A model generated the notes under the pieces. That model ran no database searches, had not been told where the DNA came from, and worked only from the letters and a program-made list of their open reading frames with translations. From Ceratopteris richardii (lineage: Eukaryota > Streptophyta > Polypodiopsida > Polypodiales > Pteridaceae), in contig CM035407.1 in the NCBI GenBank assembly GCA_020310875.1, positions 200,749,153 through 200,813,152 on the forward strand: 64,000 bases of DNA, in the 5' to 3' direction. How positions within the stretch are numbered: the first letter of the stretch is position 1; every line of letters starts with the position of its first letter. The position numbers were made by a program, and so were the translations under genes. Below are positions 16,103 through 26,630 of this stretch, piece by piece.

Positions 16103-18058
16103 ATGTTCACAGTCACTCCCACCACGATCCCCACTTTCATGGAGGTGTCACCCACCTCTGCACCTCTCCCATCCCCCATGTACCCACAATCTCCCATTCC
16201 CCCACCTCCCCCCTCACCCGTCCCCAGTACTGCATCCACAATCCCCTTTCCCTTTCCCTACCCCTCTGCATTCAACACTATTCCTCTCAGTAACTTATTT
16301 AATAATATGCATCAATGCATGGCCCAACTTCAGCAACACTACCAACACCTGGACAACCAACATACAATGCTCTTCCGAAGCCACGAAGATCTCCAAGCAC
16401 GATGTAGGGATCTTGAAGAGCAGAAGCAGCTACTCGAACAGCAGCACGTGACATTACAGGAGCAATACGCACAATTAGAAGCCAACCCACCCCAAGCAGA
16501 TGATGAAGAACGACGACATATGGACGAGCTGCTACATTCTCAGATCACGGAAAACCTGAAGCTTCGACGGAACTTGGGCCTCCTCCGCAAGCATATGTCT
16601 ACAGCGCTAGAGGAGAATAAAAGATTACAGAAACAGAACGAAGAAAACCTGGAGGCGGCCATGGAGGGCTCCCCACAGGAGATTGACCCAGAACGATTCA
16701 AGGCAATTCCCTCGGAGAATATGCAGGTGGTGTTAGAAACTCATGCCGATCTAATGGAGGCCCATGCCGCTTTAGAAAAAGAGAGAGATGAGTTACGAAG
16801 ACAGTTGGCCACACGGCAGACAGAACCGAGTCAGAGCATAACCGCAGAAGAAACAGCCGAAGAAGTCACTAAACTCCAGGCCGAACTTGAGGAATTATGC
16901 AGCAAGGTCATGCAATATGAGCGTCAGCCCTCCCCTCTGGTAGAGCCCGAGCCTGACGATCTGGTGCCAATTGAAGTAGAAGAAACATTCGAGGATCCCT
17001 ATGTACCAATGCCAACACCCGGCGGTAAGCGCACAGAACAGGGCATGGACACAATTGAGATCGAGGCACCGGAATGGATGCAAAAGTTAGAGAAAGTAGC
17101 CACGACGCATGATGACAGGGTAGCAGTCCAAATCGCATTGATGTCAAAATTGGAAGAGGTGGTAATAAAATCTGATTATTTTCAGAATCTTTCACACCAT
17201 AGGTGGATCGGCCCATTGGATGATCTGTATGTACCTTTTTGCGTGCTAATGGCGGATTATAATGCGGAGATCAAGCGCCACACCTCAAGGGAACCCACCT
17301 CTGCCACCCAATTTGCACCCGATGACATCCCAGAAAGTGCCAAGCAAGGACATATTCGCCAACCAATGTGGAGAATTCGGCTGCTCGAAACCTACCCGGA
17401 AATGGTAAGAACATGGAACAACATGCCATTGTACATCAAATATAATCCATGTTATTGCCCTGTGTTTCGAAGGAGATCCTGGCCGGAGTACACACATACA
17501 GTGTTGACGATCAAAGGATGTGAGAAGTGGTTAAATTACGTGTACTTCGCACCCCCTAAGGGCGCACCTACAATTGGATATATGATCTCAACGATTCGGC
17601 ATTGGGGGGTCCGTTTCAAGAATGTTCCTGATATCATGACTCAGATGTGCCTGAAAATTTTCGAACTTATGCTGGTCACCTTCAGGACCTTCAAAAATGT
17701 CAAGGAACCGCATCTCTCAGCACTAGGATTTAATGAAGGGAACCAGGACCTTGTATACGACATGAGCACAACTCCATCGATCAATGTTGTGTATGCATGG
17801 CACGCTCGCATCAAATATCTACCGGCTTGCTTCAAACAAACGTTCGAAGAGATGTTTGTGACGGGATTCTGGGAATATCACTCCGAGATATTCATTCTCA
17901 GACCATCCCATCTCTTGCAGTTGTTTGCAGTGGAACAAGCTCTCCACTCCGAAAAGCTACGCATGCCACATCCAGAGGTTCCTGGGCCGGTAGACTGGGA
18001 TGCTCTTCTGACAGACTTGGCCAAGGGGTTGCGAATTGCTGAACATCATTTAGCGTAG
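16103..18058 (+). CDS. Element A extra ORF 3 (aORF3): coiled coil plus conserved unknown domain
   Basis: 651 residues. Thr/Pro-rich start (1-60), then long Gln/Glu/Leu heptad-like stretches at about 70-290 (coiled coil), then a compact domain at about 355-651. Conserved blocks shared with D (41094-42545): WNNMPLYIKYNPCYCPVFRRRSW, LGFNEGNQDLVYDMSTTP and FEEMFVTGFWEYHSEIF. No catalytic motif, signal peptide or membrane segment is evident, so it is not an obvious envelope protein. I do not recognise the family. Conservation across two diverged element families suggests a selected role, perhaps structural or in RNA or chromatin binding. It ends 76 bp before the 3' LTR. Confidence 0.82.
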   Translation: MFTVTPTTIPTFMEVSPTSAPLPSPMYPQSPIPPPPPSPVPSTASTIPFPFPYPSAFNTIPLSNLFNNMHQCMAQLQQHYQHLDNQHTMLFRSHEDLQARCRDLEEQKQLLEQQHVTLQEQYAQLEANPPQADDEERRHMDELLHSQITENLKLRRNLGLLRKHMSTALEENKRLQKQNEENLEAAMEGSPQEIDPERFKAIPSENMQVVLETHADLMEAHAALEKERDELRRQLATRQTEPSQSITAEETAEEVTKLQAELEELCSKVMQYERQPSPLVEPEPDDLVPIEVEETFEDPYVPMPTPGGKRTEQGMDTIEIEAPEWMQKLEKVATTHDDRVAVQIALMSKLEEVVIKSDYFQNLSHHRWIGPLDDLYVPFCVLMADYNAEIKRHTSREPTSATQFAPDDIPESAKQGHIRQPMWRIRLLETYPEMVRTWNNMPLYIKYNPCYCPVFRRRSWPEYTHTVLTIKGCEKWLNYVYFAPPKGAPTIGYMISTIRHWGVRFKNVPDIMTQMCLKIFELMLVTFRTFKNVKEPHLSALGFNEGNQDLVYDMSTTPSINVVYAWHARIKYLPACFKQTFEEMFVTGFWEYHSEIFILRPSHLLQLFAVEQALHSEKLRMPHPEVPGPVDWDALLTDLAKGLRIAEHHLA

Positions 18059-18118
18059 GACGTCGTCGAGTACTACATCCAGAAACCCTCTCAACAAGGG
18101 TCTGTCAGGGACGACAGA

Positions 18119-18134
18119 TGCGAGAGAGGGGGGG
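18119..18134 (+). other. Polypurine tract of element A
   Basis: The purine-rich GCGAGAGAGGGGGGG run ends directly before TGTTAGC of the 3' LTR. It is the expected plus-strand primer for cDNA synthesis. Confidence 0.75.
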
Positions 18135-18757
18135 TGTTAGCAGCAGACAAGGGAGTCAACGAAGATCTGGCAAATAGGCCAGTAATTTTCCTCATGAAGA
18201 AGCAAGTACGAGCACTCAACGCAGATCTAGCACTAAGGCAACCTTTTAATTTTCAAATCCTTTACACCCATTTAAAGTGATTTTCATCACTAAAAACCAT
18301 TGTAAATACCAATTCATCTTTTTGTAGCTCCATTTTGTGCAAGCCAAGGAGTCCTTGAGCTTGAGGAGCTTTAGAAGTATCTACCTGCCAATTTTCATAT
18401 TTTTTAGATCTCGTTTGAGCCCTCAAATAAGCCCTGGAACCTAATTTTTAACTAGGTCGGACACTAGGTCTGAACAGGGCCAAAGCTAGTCAAAAACTAT
18501 AAAAGGAGCTAGAGAGCTCATTTTTGAGGTTAGATTGTAATTGAAACGAACTTGTAAGAGCTTTCGAAAGTAATCTAAAGAACTCCATTGATTCTCTCTC
18601 TTTGTCTTGCCGTGTGTGCGCGTGTGTGTGTATGTGTGTGCATGTTTGTGTGCTTCTCACTCACGCACTTGTGCCGCCACTTGCTCGAGGTCTTCATACC
18701 ATCCTCACGTCTTCCCGGATTGACATTAAAGGAGGTGCTACTCATCATTGAGCTACA
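18135..18757 (+). repeat. Element A 3' LTR (623 bp)
   Basis: Same length as, and almost identical to, 1933-2555. Ends AGCTACA and is followed by the CCCCC duplication and the rest of B's LTR. TATAAAAG at 18498-18505. Confidence 0.95.
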
Positions 18758-18762
18758 CCCCC

Positions 18763-19427
18763 CAATTAAAATTTTTGTTTTAGCCTAAAGTCACTACATG
18801 ACAAAACAGGGATTCGTTGGCTGCCACTTGTGAAGACAATCTTGGGACATCAAAGTGAGAACCAAGATACTCTTGCAGTTAGGAGCGTACGTGAATCGAC
18901 ACTCAAATCAAGGCAAGGGCTATTCTTGGACTATCCTAAGACTAAGCAAGGAGAGCATAGTCTAAGCAAGGGAGGAGAGAGAAGTGCAAGAGACACACAG
19001 TGTGCAACGCAGAGAAGTGAAGTGCAAGGTGTGCATGAAGTGTGACCAAGGAAGTGTGCAGAGAAGTGCTAAGCTAGTCCCCCAAGGATCCCAAGGTCTT
19101 ATTGAAGTGTGCGCGTGCCACCAGAAGGTACCCATCCCTCCCCTTTAGTGGAAGCTTGGTGCAAGGTGTGCACAAGTGTAGGCTTGGAGAAGGTGGAGGT
19201 TTGGTGTAGAGGAGGCCGGCAGCAACAAGTCCCTTGGGCATTTGGTATTTTGTAATTGAGCACTCTGTGGGATTTTGCATAGAAGCATTGGATTGTATTG
19301 TGCTTCAACATTGTATTTGTCTTATTATAATCAATCGAAAGAGGCTTCCAGTGTATATCTTTCTTCTTGTCTTTCCCTTTTCTCCTACAAACACTCAAAT
19401 CTCTTCTTGTCCAAGAAACCCCCAACA
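18763..19427 (+). repeat. Element B 5' LTR, second piece
   Basis: Continues the LTR interrupted at 1932 and matches 24009-24672. Ends CCCCCAACA. Predicted ORFs inside it (for example 18830-19045) also occur in the 3' LTR and are not genes. Confidence 0.9.
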
Positions 19428-19460
19428 AAATTTGGCACGCACGATGGGACTCCAAGGAGA
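19428..19460 (+). other. Putative primer binding site of element B
   Basis: TTTGGCACGCACGATGGGAC follows the LTR end. The spacing fits a PBS and a very similar TTGGCACGCATGGTGG follows LTR L at 34401. I cannot name the tRNA. Confidence 0.5.
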
Positions 19461-19589
19461 TTTGAGCATAGGAGAAGACATCTTGCAGTGTAGAGAAGCA
19501 CTATTCAAGTGGCAACAATACTACTTCATTGGGCTAAAAGGTACATATTCTTATCAATTGTCTCATACTAAGAGGACTATGAACAGCTC

Positions 19590-20354
19590 ATGACCGCAAC
19601 TCGGTCCCAAACATTGAGGTTCACCTGCAAGCAAACAAGAAGGAAGGTTGTTAGAAGATCATCTAGTCCACTTTCATCAACTTCATTAGTAAGGAGCATG
19701 GCGGGTCAGGTAGACTTGGAAACCCTACTATCAAGATTAAATATAAATTTTCCTTCTTTTAAAGGCCTAGCTCAGGAAGATCTGGACGAGCATATTAGAA
19801 GGTTTTTAGCACTATGCAAAACTAGAGGCTTAATGGGAAGAGAGGATGCCTTTTTGATACTCTTCCCTGCTACATTAGAAGGATTAGCAGATAAATGGTT
19901 CAGCGAGTTTGCTGAGAACCATTTTACAACTAGGGACTCTATGAAAGATGCATTCAAAAATCAATTTCAGCATGGAAATACTACAGAGATCATCATAGAG
20001 GAATTAGAGAATTTGAGATTGGGTCTAGGTGAAAAGTTCCCAGAGTTTGTGACTAGGGCCAAGGCACTAATGGCTAAATTACCAGACCCACCACATGATT
20101 TTTCTGTTAAGAAATGGTTAGCTAAGCCACTTCCAATGGCCACCCAATGTAAAATCAAGGAATTAGTGTTGCCTACAGCCTCCATAGAGGAATTCATCAA
20201 CACAGCTACACGGCTGGAGCAGATAAGGCAACAGTATGGAGCCATTTCTTCTCAACCACACTATTCCACAGAAATGGAGGATCTAGTAATCCAGCTAAGG
20301 AAGGAGCTGGAGGGCTTAAAAAGGAATAAGCTACTAAAACTTAAGCAAAAATGA
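19590..20354 (+). CDS. Element B gag
   Basis: 254 residues; an internal Met at MAGQVDLETLL could be an alternative start. The retrotransposon gag core is clear: DEHIRRFLALCKTRG, FPATLEGLADKWFSEF, FKNQFQHGN and GEKFPEFVTRAKALMAKLP. It ends in a helical IQLRKELEGLKR segment. No zinc knuckle or pol follows on this strand. The frame is open and looks recently constrained. It probably makes a capsid protein used for packaging, with enzymes in trans. Confidence 0.85.
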   Translation: MTATRSQTLRFTCKQTRRKVVRRSSSPLSSTSLVRSMAGQVDLETLLSRLNINFPSFKGLAQEDLDEHIRRFLALCKTRGLMGREDAFLILFPATLEGLADKWFSEFAENHFTTRDSMKDAFKNQFQHGNTTEIIIEELENLRLGLGEKFPEFVTRAKALMAKLPDPPHDFSVKKWLAKPLPMATQCKIKELVLPTASIEEFINTATRLEQIRQQYGAISSQPHYSTEMEDLVIQLRKELEGLKRNKLLKLKQK

Positions 20355-20499
20355 CGGGAAAAGACTATGTACAACCGGGACAAATTTTGCAGGTTCCAGG
20401 TGATCCATAAATCTTCACTTTTGTTGATGATAGGTCTTGAGCCTTGATATGTTGACCCAGAGAAGCTCCTCCATAATCTCCACTTTTACTGCACTTCAT

Positions 20500-22380
20500 T
20501 TATTTTGTCTTTATTTTGGGCATGCTGACAATTTGATAAGGCCACCTTAAATCCTTCAGTAAAATATTATCTCCTCCATACTGCATCTTCTGTTTCCAAA
20601 GACTTGCAGGTACTCCTTCCACATCCTTGTAAAGCCCTGCACTTACTATCATAAAAATTGACATAACAACCATACCAGTATCCATAAAAAAGTGGTCATT
20701 GACATGAATTGGAGTAGCTTCATCACTGCTGCACTTAAGGGCTTTGCTTTTCTTCTTTTTGCTATTGCCTTTGACTGAGACTCTTTCACTTGAATCAGTA
20801 ACCTGAGTGATTTCCTCTTTTTCTTCATATGCTTCTTCTCTACTTGAGTTTGGAAAAATTCCATAGTAGGAAGATAGGTCTTCTTAATGGAGCCATGCCA
20901 ACATGTTTTCATCTTCATATAAATCTGCTCCTTCAAATAGATCTGCTTCTGGGTTGTCCACCAATTCTTCTTCCATACAAATACCAATTGTCTGCATCAT
21001 GCTGGTATGTCTTTGATTGTCTGGACCTTCTTCTAAAATTATATAATGCAACTCTTTTCCCTCTTGCTTTACCGACATTGTGTCCTTGCCTCAGTCATGC
21101 AGCACATTGGCATGCCTTAACCAAGGTCTCCCAATTAACAGGGGGAAACTTCCTTCTACCTGTGGCAGCCTTAAAAAAACAAAGTCCAAGTTAAAGATGG
21201 TACCTTGTATCTTGACTGGGACTCCAAGGACCACTCCCATAGGCCTTACTATGCTTTGGTCTGCCATTGTTACAGTGAAGTTGGCAGGTCTTGAAGGGTA
21301 TAGTCCAATCTTTTTCATGGTATATTAAGGCATCAAGTTAACTTTTATCTTTATGCATAATAGAAGCATTTGCCACTAAACTTGTTGTGGACATTTCATC
21401 AATTTTCTGCAAGAGTTCTGACCTGAACTTCCCATCCATCTTTATTAAATAAAAAATACTAACCTCCTTTTTCATGGACTTGCTTCTGATTCCTTAAGAG
21501 CCTGGGCTCCATTTGACTTATCAAACTCCTCATGAGCCCTGTTGAATGCATGTCCAATGGCATCACTGATACCTATGAAATTTTCTTTTTGCCTTGTGTC
21601 TGTACATGTGGTGGCTTTGTTCTCAGATGCACCTTTGTCTTTGTTCAATCCATTAATCATTGATTCTTGACCTATTTCCACTTGAGCCTTCCCTTTGCTT
21701 CTTATCTGCACTGTAAAAGATTCAATTTCTTCTAACTGCACCATCCTGGTAGATGGTGATGGCACCCTGGCTTGATCTACCATTTCTTCTTTGCACCCTG
21801 GCTTGATCTACCATTTCTTCATTTGAATGTGGGGCCCAGATGAAGATGCTTGATTCTTAGGAAAACAATTAGTATAGTGGTCTCTAGCCTCTGGGCAGTT
21901 CCTGCAAGGGGGGGCATTTTTTGGTAGAATGCACCTACTTTGATAATGCCCACATTCTCCACATCTGAAACAAATGATTGGCCTCCTTGGCCCATTTCCA
22001 AATTTATCCTTCTGTCTAGGGTTATAATTGTTACCTTGGTTGGGTGCAGCCGCCATCACATTTGTTGGTGGTAGGGGTCCTCCTTAGGTCCAATATGTTG
22101 TTGCAGCCATTCCTCTTGATTGGCATTCCTAGGCCTCATGACCAGCTTTCCTGCATAGTTGGCAAGTCACACTTAACAGAGGACATTCACTTACTATATG
22201 ACCTTTCTTGCTACACATGGTATACCAAAGTCCACTCTTGATGCCACCCCCTTTGAGTTCCTGCAACTTTTGTCGCAGCTGAGCCAATTCCTCTGCTTGG
22301 GCCTCCTCCTCCTTTTGGAGATTTAATGCCTCAATCTACCTCCTCAATTGAGTAACAACATTCTCCTCCTCATTTTATCA
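20500..22380 (-). pseudogene. Antisense gag zinc-knuckle and retropepsin fragment inside element B
   Basis: Minus reading from 22380: a helical TQLRR…ELAQLRQKLQEL stretch, CSKKGHIVSEC and CQLCRKAGHEA, then a second cluster CFRCGECGHYQSRC plus CRNC…HYTNC (21808-22059). A linker (21472-21783) follows, then a retropepsin C-terminal half (21091-21318: MADQSIVRPMGVVLGVPVKI, PLLIGRPWLR). Short degenerate ORFs run on to 20500. It lies opposite to the sense gag and starts with a segment similar to that gag's end, so it may be an inverted piece of the same family or a separate nested fragment. Frameshifts and stops are present. Confidence 0.7.
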
Positions 22381-22742
22381 ATTTTCATGCTTGTTCTTTG
22401 CGTTTTTAGAAAATTTAACAACTCTTTCTTAGGCCTTGGCATAAGTACAATTTTTTGGAATTTTTCTGGGATTTTTTCAAGCATTTTTTGAATTTTTTTG
22501 GTATTTTCACCCTTTTCAAGTGTCATTTTCTTGCCAAATTGGAGGAATAAAGGAAGCTCTCTGTGGTTTTGAGTGAGGAAATTGGCCTAAACCTGTAGGA
22601 AATTTTTTGAGATTTTTTTTTAGATTTTTTTTTGGGATTTTTTTGCATTTTTTTGGGTTTTTTATGTATTTTTCTTCAATTTTAGGATAATTTCAAAAAA
22701 AAGGCCCCCCAGGGGCGTTTTAGTTTTTCCAAAAAAAATAAT

Positions 22743-22809
<67 letters not shown>

Positions 22810-23658
22810 CTGCTCCCCCCCACCCTTTTATTTTTTTATTATTTTTATTTTTTCTTTTATTTCTTTTATTTTATTATTAATTTATTTAATTTTTTACTTA
22901 TTTTCTTAATTTTTAATTTTATTTTTTAATTTTTTTATTATTATTTCCAGTTGACAACCGTGGGTGTTTCCACAACAGCAAAAAAAAAAAGAAAAAAAAA
23001 CTTGTCTTTTTATTTTTTTTAAATATATATTTTTTTAACATTCATCGCACAACTATTTTGGCTCTCGATCGCGCCTCGGGGCCATTTTTTTCAAATCTTG
23101 GGTCATTTTCATGTATTTTGGCCCCTCTGGATTCATTTTTTGCATTTAGTTTTCCAAATTTCAAACTTTTCTCTAACTTTTGGTCAAAAACCCACATGTT
23201 TTAAGCACATTTATCACATGTTTTTCTTCACACACATGGTCCACACTGTCTATTCTCACCTCATTTCACCATATGTTGCACATTTTCCCATATGCACACT
23301 CTGTAGCTCTATTGTTTGATCATTTTGCAACTCTCTTGACACCATAATCCTACTACCTCAGCCCTCCTTTACCCTTCTGCCTAGCGGCATCCTTACCCCT
23401 CCCTGTCCTATCCATCTCAGCCCCTCAACCCTCCATTCCCCCTCTTTTCTACCCTCCCATTGCCCTCCTTTGCTTTTACATGCAAAAATTCCAATTTTGG
23501 GTTCTTCTGTGGTGCTTGTTCTCTCCTACTTCTGGTGGACTTCGTAGCTGCTCAGGTGTCCTTTTCAAGATTTTGCAGATCAAGAATTATGGTGTACTCT
23601 ATGCTCAGAGTTTTGTCTGTAGCTCTCCGGGACGGAGAGCCATTAGGTGGTGGGCAAC
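22381..23658. other. Low-complexity internal region of element B
   Basis: T-rich and A-rich tracts (22600-22740, 22800-23040), a (CT)n run, then unremarkable AT-rich DNA up to the 3' LTR. I see no credible gene. A GGTGGTGGGC purine-rich stretch just before 23659 may be the polypurine tract. Confidence 0.6.
22748..22808. repeat. (CT)n microsatellite
   Basis: About 30 uninterrupted CT dinucleotides after a C-run. Confidence 0.97.
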
Positions 23659-24672
23659 TATTGAGCCCATAAAAGTCATATTGGTCAAAGTCAACTATAG
23701 TCAAAGTCAAATTGATCAAAGTCAACAAAGTAAAGGTCAAAGTCAATAGGTGCAAAGTCAAAGTGCTAAAGTGCAGGTGTCAAAGTGCACAGGTAGTGCA
23801 CAATTAATTGTCCACAAAGGGTAAATTGGAGAAAGTGGGTTGCAGGTTGCAGAGGTATTTCTCTAATTTCCCTAAGGTTCAAAGTGTTTTTAAAGTGTTT
23901 TGGAAGGTTCAGGTGAACCGTCCCTTATGTGCACATTTGAAGAGTTAAAAGGAAAATGTGAAGGTATGTGAAGCGGCAGCATACGCAGAAGTGAAAGTAT
24001 GGCCCCCCAATTAAAATTTTTGTTTTAGCCTAAAGTCACTACATGACAAAACAGGGATTCATTGGCTGCCACTTGTGAAGACAATCTTGGGACATCAAAG
24101 TGAGCACCAAGATACTCTTGCAGTTAGGAGCGTAGGTGAATCGACACTCAAATCAAGGCAAGGACTATTCTTGGACTATCCTAAGACTAAGCAAGGAGAG
24201 CATAGTCTAAACAAGGCAAGAGAGAGAAGTGCAAGAGACACACAGTGTGCGACGCAGAGAAGTGAAGTGCAAGGTGTGCATGAAGAGTGACCAAGGAAGT
24301 GTGCAGAGAAGTGCTAAGCTAGTCCCCCAAGGATCCCAAGGTCTTATTGAAGTGTGCGCGTGCCGACAGAAGGTACCCATCCCTCCCCCTTAGTGGAAGC
24401 TTGGTGCAAGGTGTGCACAAGTGCAGGCTTGGAGAAGGTGGAGGTTTGGTGCAGAGGAGGCCGGCAGCAACAAGTCCCTTGGGTATTTGGTATTTTGTAA
24501 TTGAGCACTCTGTGGGATTTTGCACAGAAGCATTGGATTGTATTGTGCTTCAACATTGTATTTGTCTTATTATAATCAATCGACAGAGGCTTCCAGTGTT
24601 TATCTTTCTTCTTGTCTTTCCTGTTTCTCCTACAAACACTCAAATCCCTTCTTGTCCAAGAATCCCCCAACA
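23659..24672 (+). repeat. Element B 3' LTR (about 1,014 bp)
   Basis: Matches the two pieces of the 5' LTR. The first dinucleotide is TA instead of TG, a single change. It ends CCCCCAACA and is followed by GTAAT. At 24003-24010 it shows the uninterrupted GGCCCCCCAATT that is the target site of element A. Confidence 0.93.
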
Positions 24673-24677
24673 GTAAT
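24673..24677. repeat. Target-site duplication GTAAT, right copy, of element B
   Basis: Identical to 1587-1591. Copia G coding sequence resumes directly after it. Confidence 0.9.
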
Positions 24678-25144
24678 TGAGCAATCAACCTATGATCCTC
24701 AATATCTTCATCTATGGATCCAAGACTATCTGCAAGATCCTTCATCTTGGTGACATAATCACTAATACTTTGACTTGGCTTCTTCTTGAATGTTGTAAAC
24801 TCTAACCATAGACTTGCTTTCTGTGCTTTAGTAGTGCTTTGGAAATGATACTCCAATGCATTCCATATATCTTCAGATGATTCCAATCCTCTGATGTGTG
24901 GTAGCAAATGATCTGAGATTGTATTGTAGATGTAAGCTTTTGCACTTGCATCCTTCTTCTGCCAATGCTTTAAAGCATCAAGTTCTTCTTTCTTTGGTCG
25001 GCTTTCATCTTCAAATACTGGCTTCTCTTCTTCACATGTTACATATACCATGAGATCCTTACTCATAAGTAAGGCTTCCATTCTCATTACCCATGCGGGG
25101 TAATTATCTTTGTCCAGTTTGTTGATGGAGATATGATCTGCCAT
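24678..25144 (-). pseudogene. copia G gag N-terminal part
   Basis: About 155 residues. MADHISINKLDKDNYPAWVM (ATG at 25142-25144) and the DIWNALEYHFQS, SQSISDYVTKMKDLADSL and DEDIEDHRLIAQLL blocks are typical of copia gag (UBN2-type). The frame is cut by element B at GTAAT and continues at 1591 downward. Predicted residues past 24678 belong to B's LTR and are chimeric. It sits 200 bp from a tRNA-Met type primer site, as expected for the 5' gene. Confidence 0.9.
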
Positions 25145-25341
25145 ACTGCTTTCCTTTTGGTGCAACCTATGAGCTTAAAGGATAAAGGATAATACCTTTT
25201 GGAGTTCTTTGTGTATGAGGATACGTTTGAAGTAACCTTTTGATGCCTTGTGTCTTCAAATGCTTCACCTTTCAACCTTTAATGAAAACCTTTTCAAAAC
25301 TTCTCGTACCTTTGCCGCCTTCTGCTCTTTAGGACCTTTTT

Positions 25342-25353
25342 GCTCTAATACCA
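25342..25353 (-). other. Primer binding site of copia G (initiator tRNA-Met type)
   Basis: Minus strand reads TGGTATTAGAGC, one mismatch from the usual copia TGGTATCAGAGC. LTR sequence starting TGTTGATG (plus reading) begins two bases further on. Confidence 0.8.
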
Positions 25354-25355
25354 CT

Positions 25356-26630
25356 TGTTGATGTATGAAACATCACAAGAAATGAATTAATGTGACACTA
25401 GACAACCTCTATGGTCACCATTAACTCATTGCCACTCCAAACTTTGAGAAATGATAGCCAAAACCAAGAACTTTACTTCTTTAGAACTTTCCAGTCACTG
25501 AAATGACATACCTTCAGTATTTTGCTAATTTCTCTTAGCACAAATACTATTTCTCCAAGATGTTTTGGAGGATGGAAGTAGAAGAGAAGAGCTTTCCAAA
25601 AAGCAATTTTCAAGAAACGGATCTCTAGAACTCAAGATATAGCCTTCACAAGATGACCCTATATGACTTCCAAAATCCACGATTGATCTTGGAGTCTTCA
25701 AAGTCCTTAATTCAAGAAATGTTTTAACTTGGTATGGATGCAATTTTTTGGAATCATTTTTGGATCTTCAAGCTTACATTATGCTTGAGGAGGATTATCT
25801 CTACATCAAAACCATCATTTGGAAGGTGTCAAAAATATCCATTCAAGAAGTCTTCATTTATGTTCATTTTTTGGTATTTCATAATAATCTTTTATGGATC
25901 TCTTACTTATGCAAAAGCCTAGAGAAGACCCAATATTGAAGAATTTGAGATTGATGAGGTTTCCAATCAATCAATCAATCAAATCACCTAAAGTCAAGTG
26001 GTTAGATTTGACTTTACTTTTCCTAGATTGTAAGAAAGTAGTTTGCTCATAAAAAAACTCTAGCCCACTTGAATTTAAATTCAAATCGAAAGAAGTCGTG
26101 GAACACTTCAAGATTCCATATAAAGACTCTCAAATACTTTTACATTACATTGAAGCTATATTCATACACTTTTGGTCATCATTGTGTTGCTCCTTCATTT
26201 TTCTACACCATCATCTTCAACCACAGTTATCTTATAAGAGTTGGTTCTCTCTAAAGAGCTTCAAATTGAATAAATGAGCGTTCATTAAAATTCTAGTATT
26301 GTATAATTGGTGTATAAATGTTAAGAGCATTTGGTTCAATAATTGTTGAGAAATCTTTATTTTAAGGTCTTAGGATCTATCTGTACATAACCCTAAAAAA
26401 TCAAGGGTACCACCAATCAGTGTTAAGATTAGTGCAATCACACATATGTTTGTATGAAAAGATTTAGTTTTAAGGTTAATTTTTGGGATTATTTTTTATA
26501 AAATGAACTAAGTAATTTGGAGAGGATCTTGTGAACATATTGGAGGCCAAATTCCATGACCATGTTTGAATTCAAATTCAAAATAAACTCGTAAAAGTAT
26601 GGATCACTTTTTAGGTAGATCCAATCAACA
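25356..26630 (-). repeat. Putative 5' LTR of copia G
   Basis: The inner border (25356) is set by the primer site. The outer border is a guess: AATCAACA at 26623-26630 mirrors the TGTTGAT at the inner end. The partner LTR is outside the window, so this cannot be checked here. AT-rich, no gene. Confidence 0.35.

Larger units (their letters stand above)
1933..18757 (+). mobile_element. Giant Ty3/gypsy element A, 16,825 bp, complete with LTRs and target duplication
   Basis: Both LTRs are 623 bp, start TG and end CA, and differ at two positions by eye. The 5-bp duplication CCCCC flanks it (1928-1932 and 18758-18762). A tRNA-Asp primer site follows the 5' LTR and a purine tract precedes the 3' LTR. 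Internal order: leader with palindrome array, gag, zinc knuckles, protease 1, RT, RNase H, duplicated H2C2 module, integrase, protease 2, then extra ORFs. The integrase has no chromodomain, and the RT and primer site point to an Athila/Tat-like non-chromovirus group. Several stops and frameshifts interrupt the ORFs. Confidence 0.95.
1592..24672 (+). mobile_element. LTR retroelement B (gag-only or LARD-like), itself split by element A
   Basis: B spans 23,081 bp. After removing element A and one copy of its target duplication it is about 6,251 bp. The 5' LTR is in two pieces (1592-1932 and 18763-19427) and the 3' LTR is 23659-24672. The internal part (19428-23658) holds a primer site, one sense gag ORF, an antisense gag/protease fragment and long low-complexity DNA. 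No RT, RNase H or integrase is present, so it would have depended on enzymes from another element. LTRs differ by a few percent by eye, so it is older than A. Confidence 0.88.

Noticed and set aside
16103..18058. aORF3 as a retroviral envelope-like protein
   Set aside because: No signal peptide, transmembrane segment or furin-like site is visible. A coiled coil alone is not enough.
18588..19045. Short ORFs in the LTRs, also present in the partner LTRs
   Set aside because: They repeat wherever the LTR occurs and have no domain or conserved coding bias.
22740..23040. Possible satellite or centromere-like DNA
   Set aside because: It is only a CT microsatellite and A/T-rich tracts, with no higher-order unit.
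24344..24677. C-terminal part of the long minus ORF 24344-25165
   Set aside because: It runs from copia gag into B's LTR and is a chimera created by the insertion.
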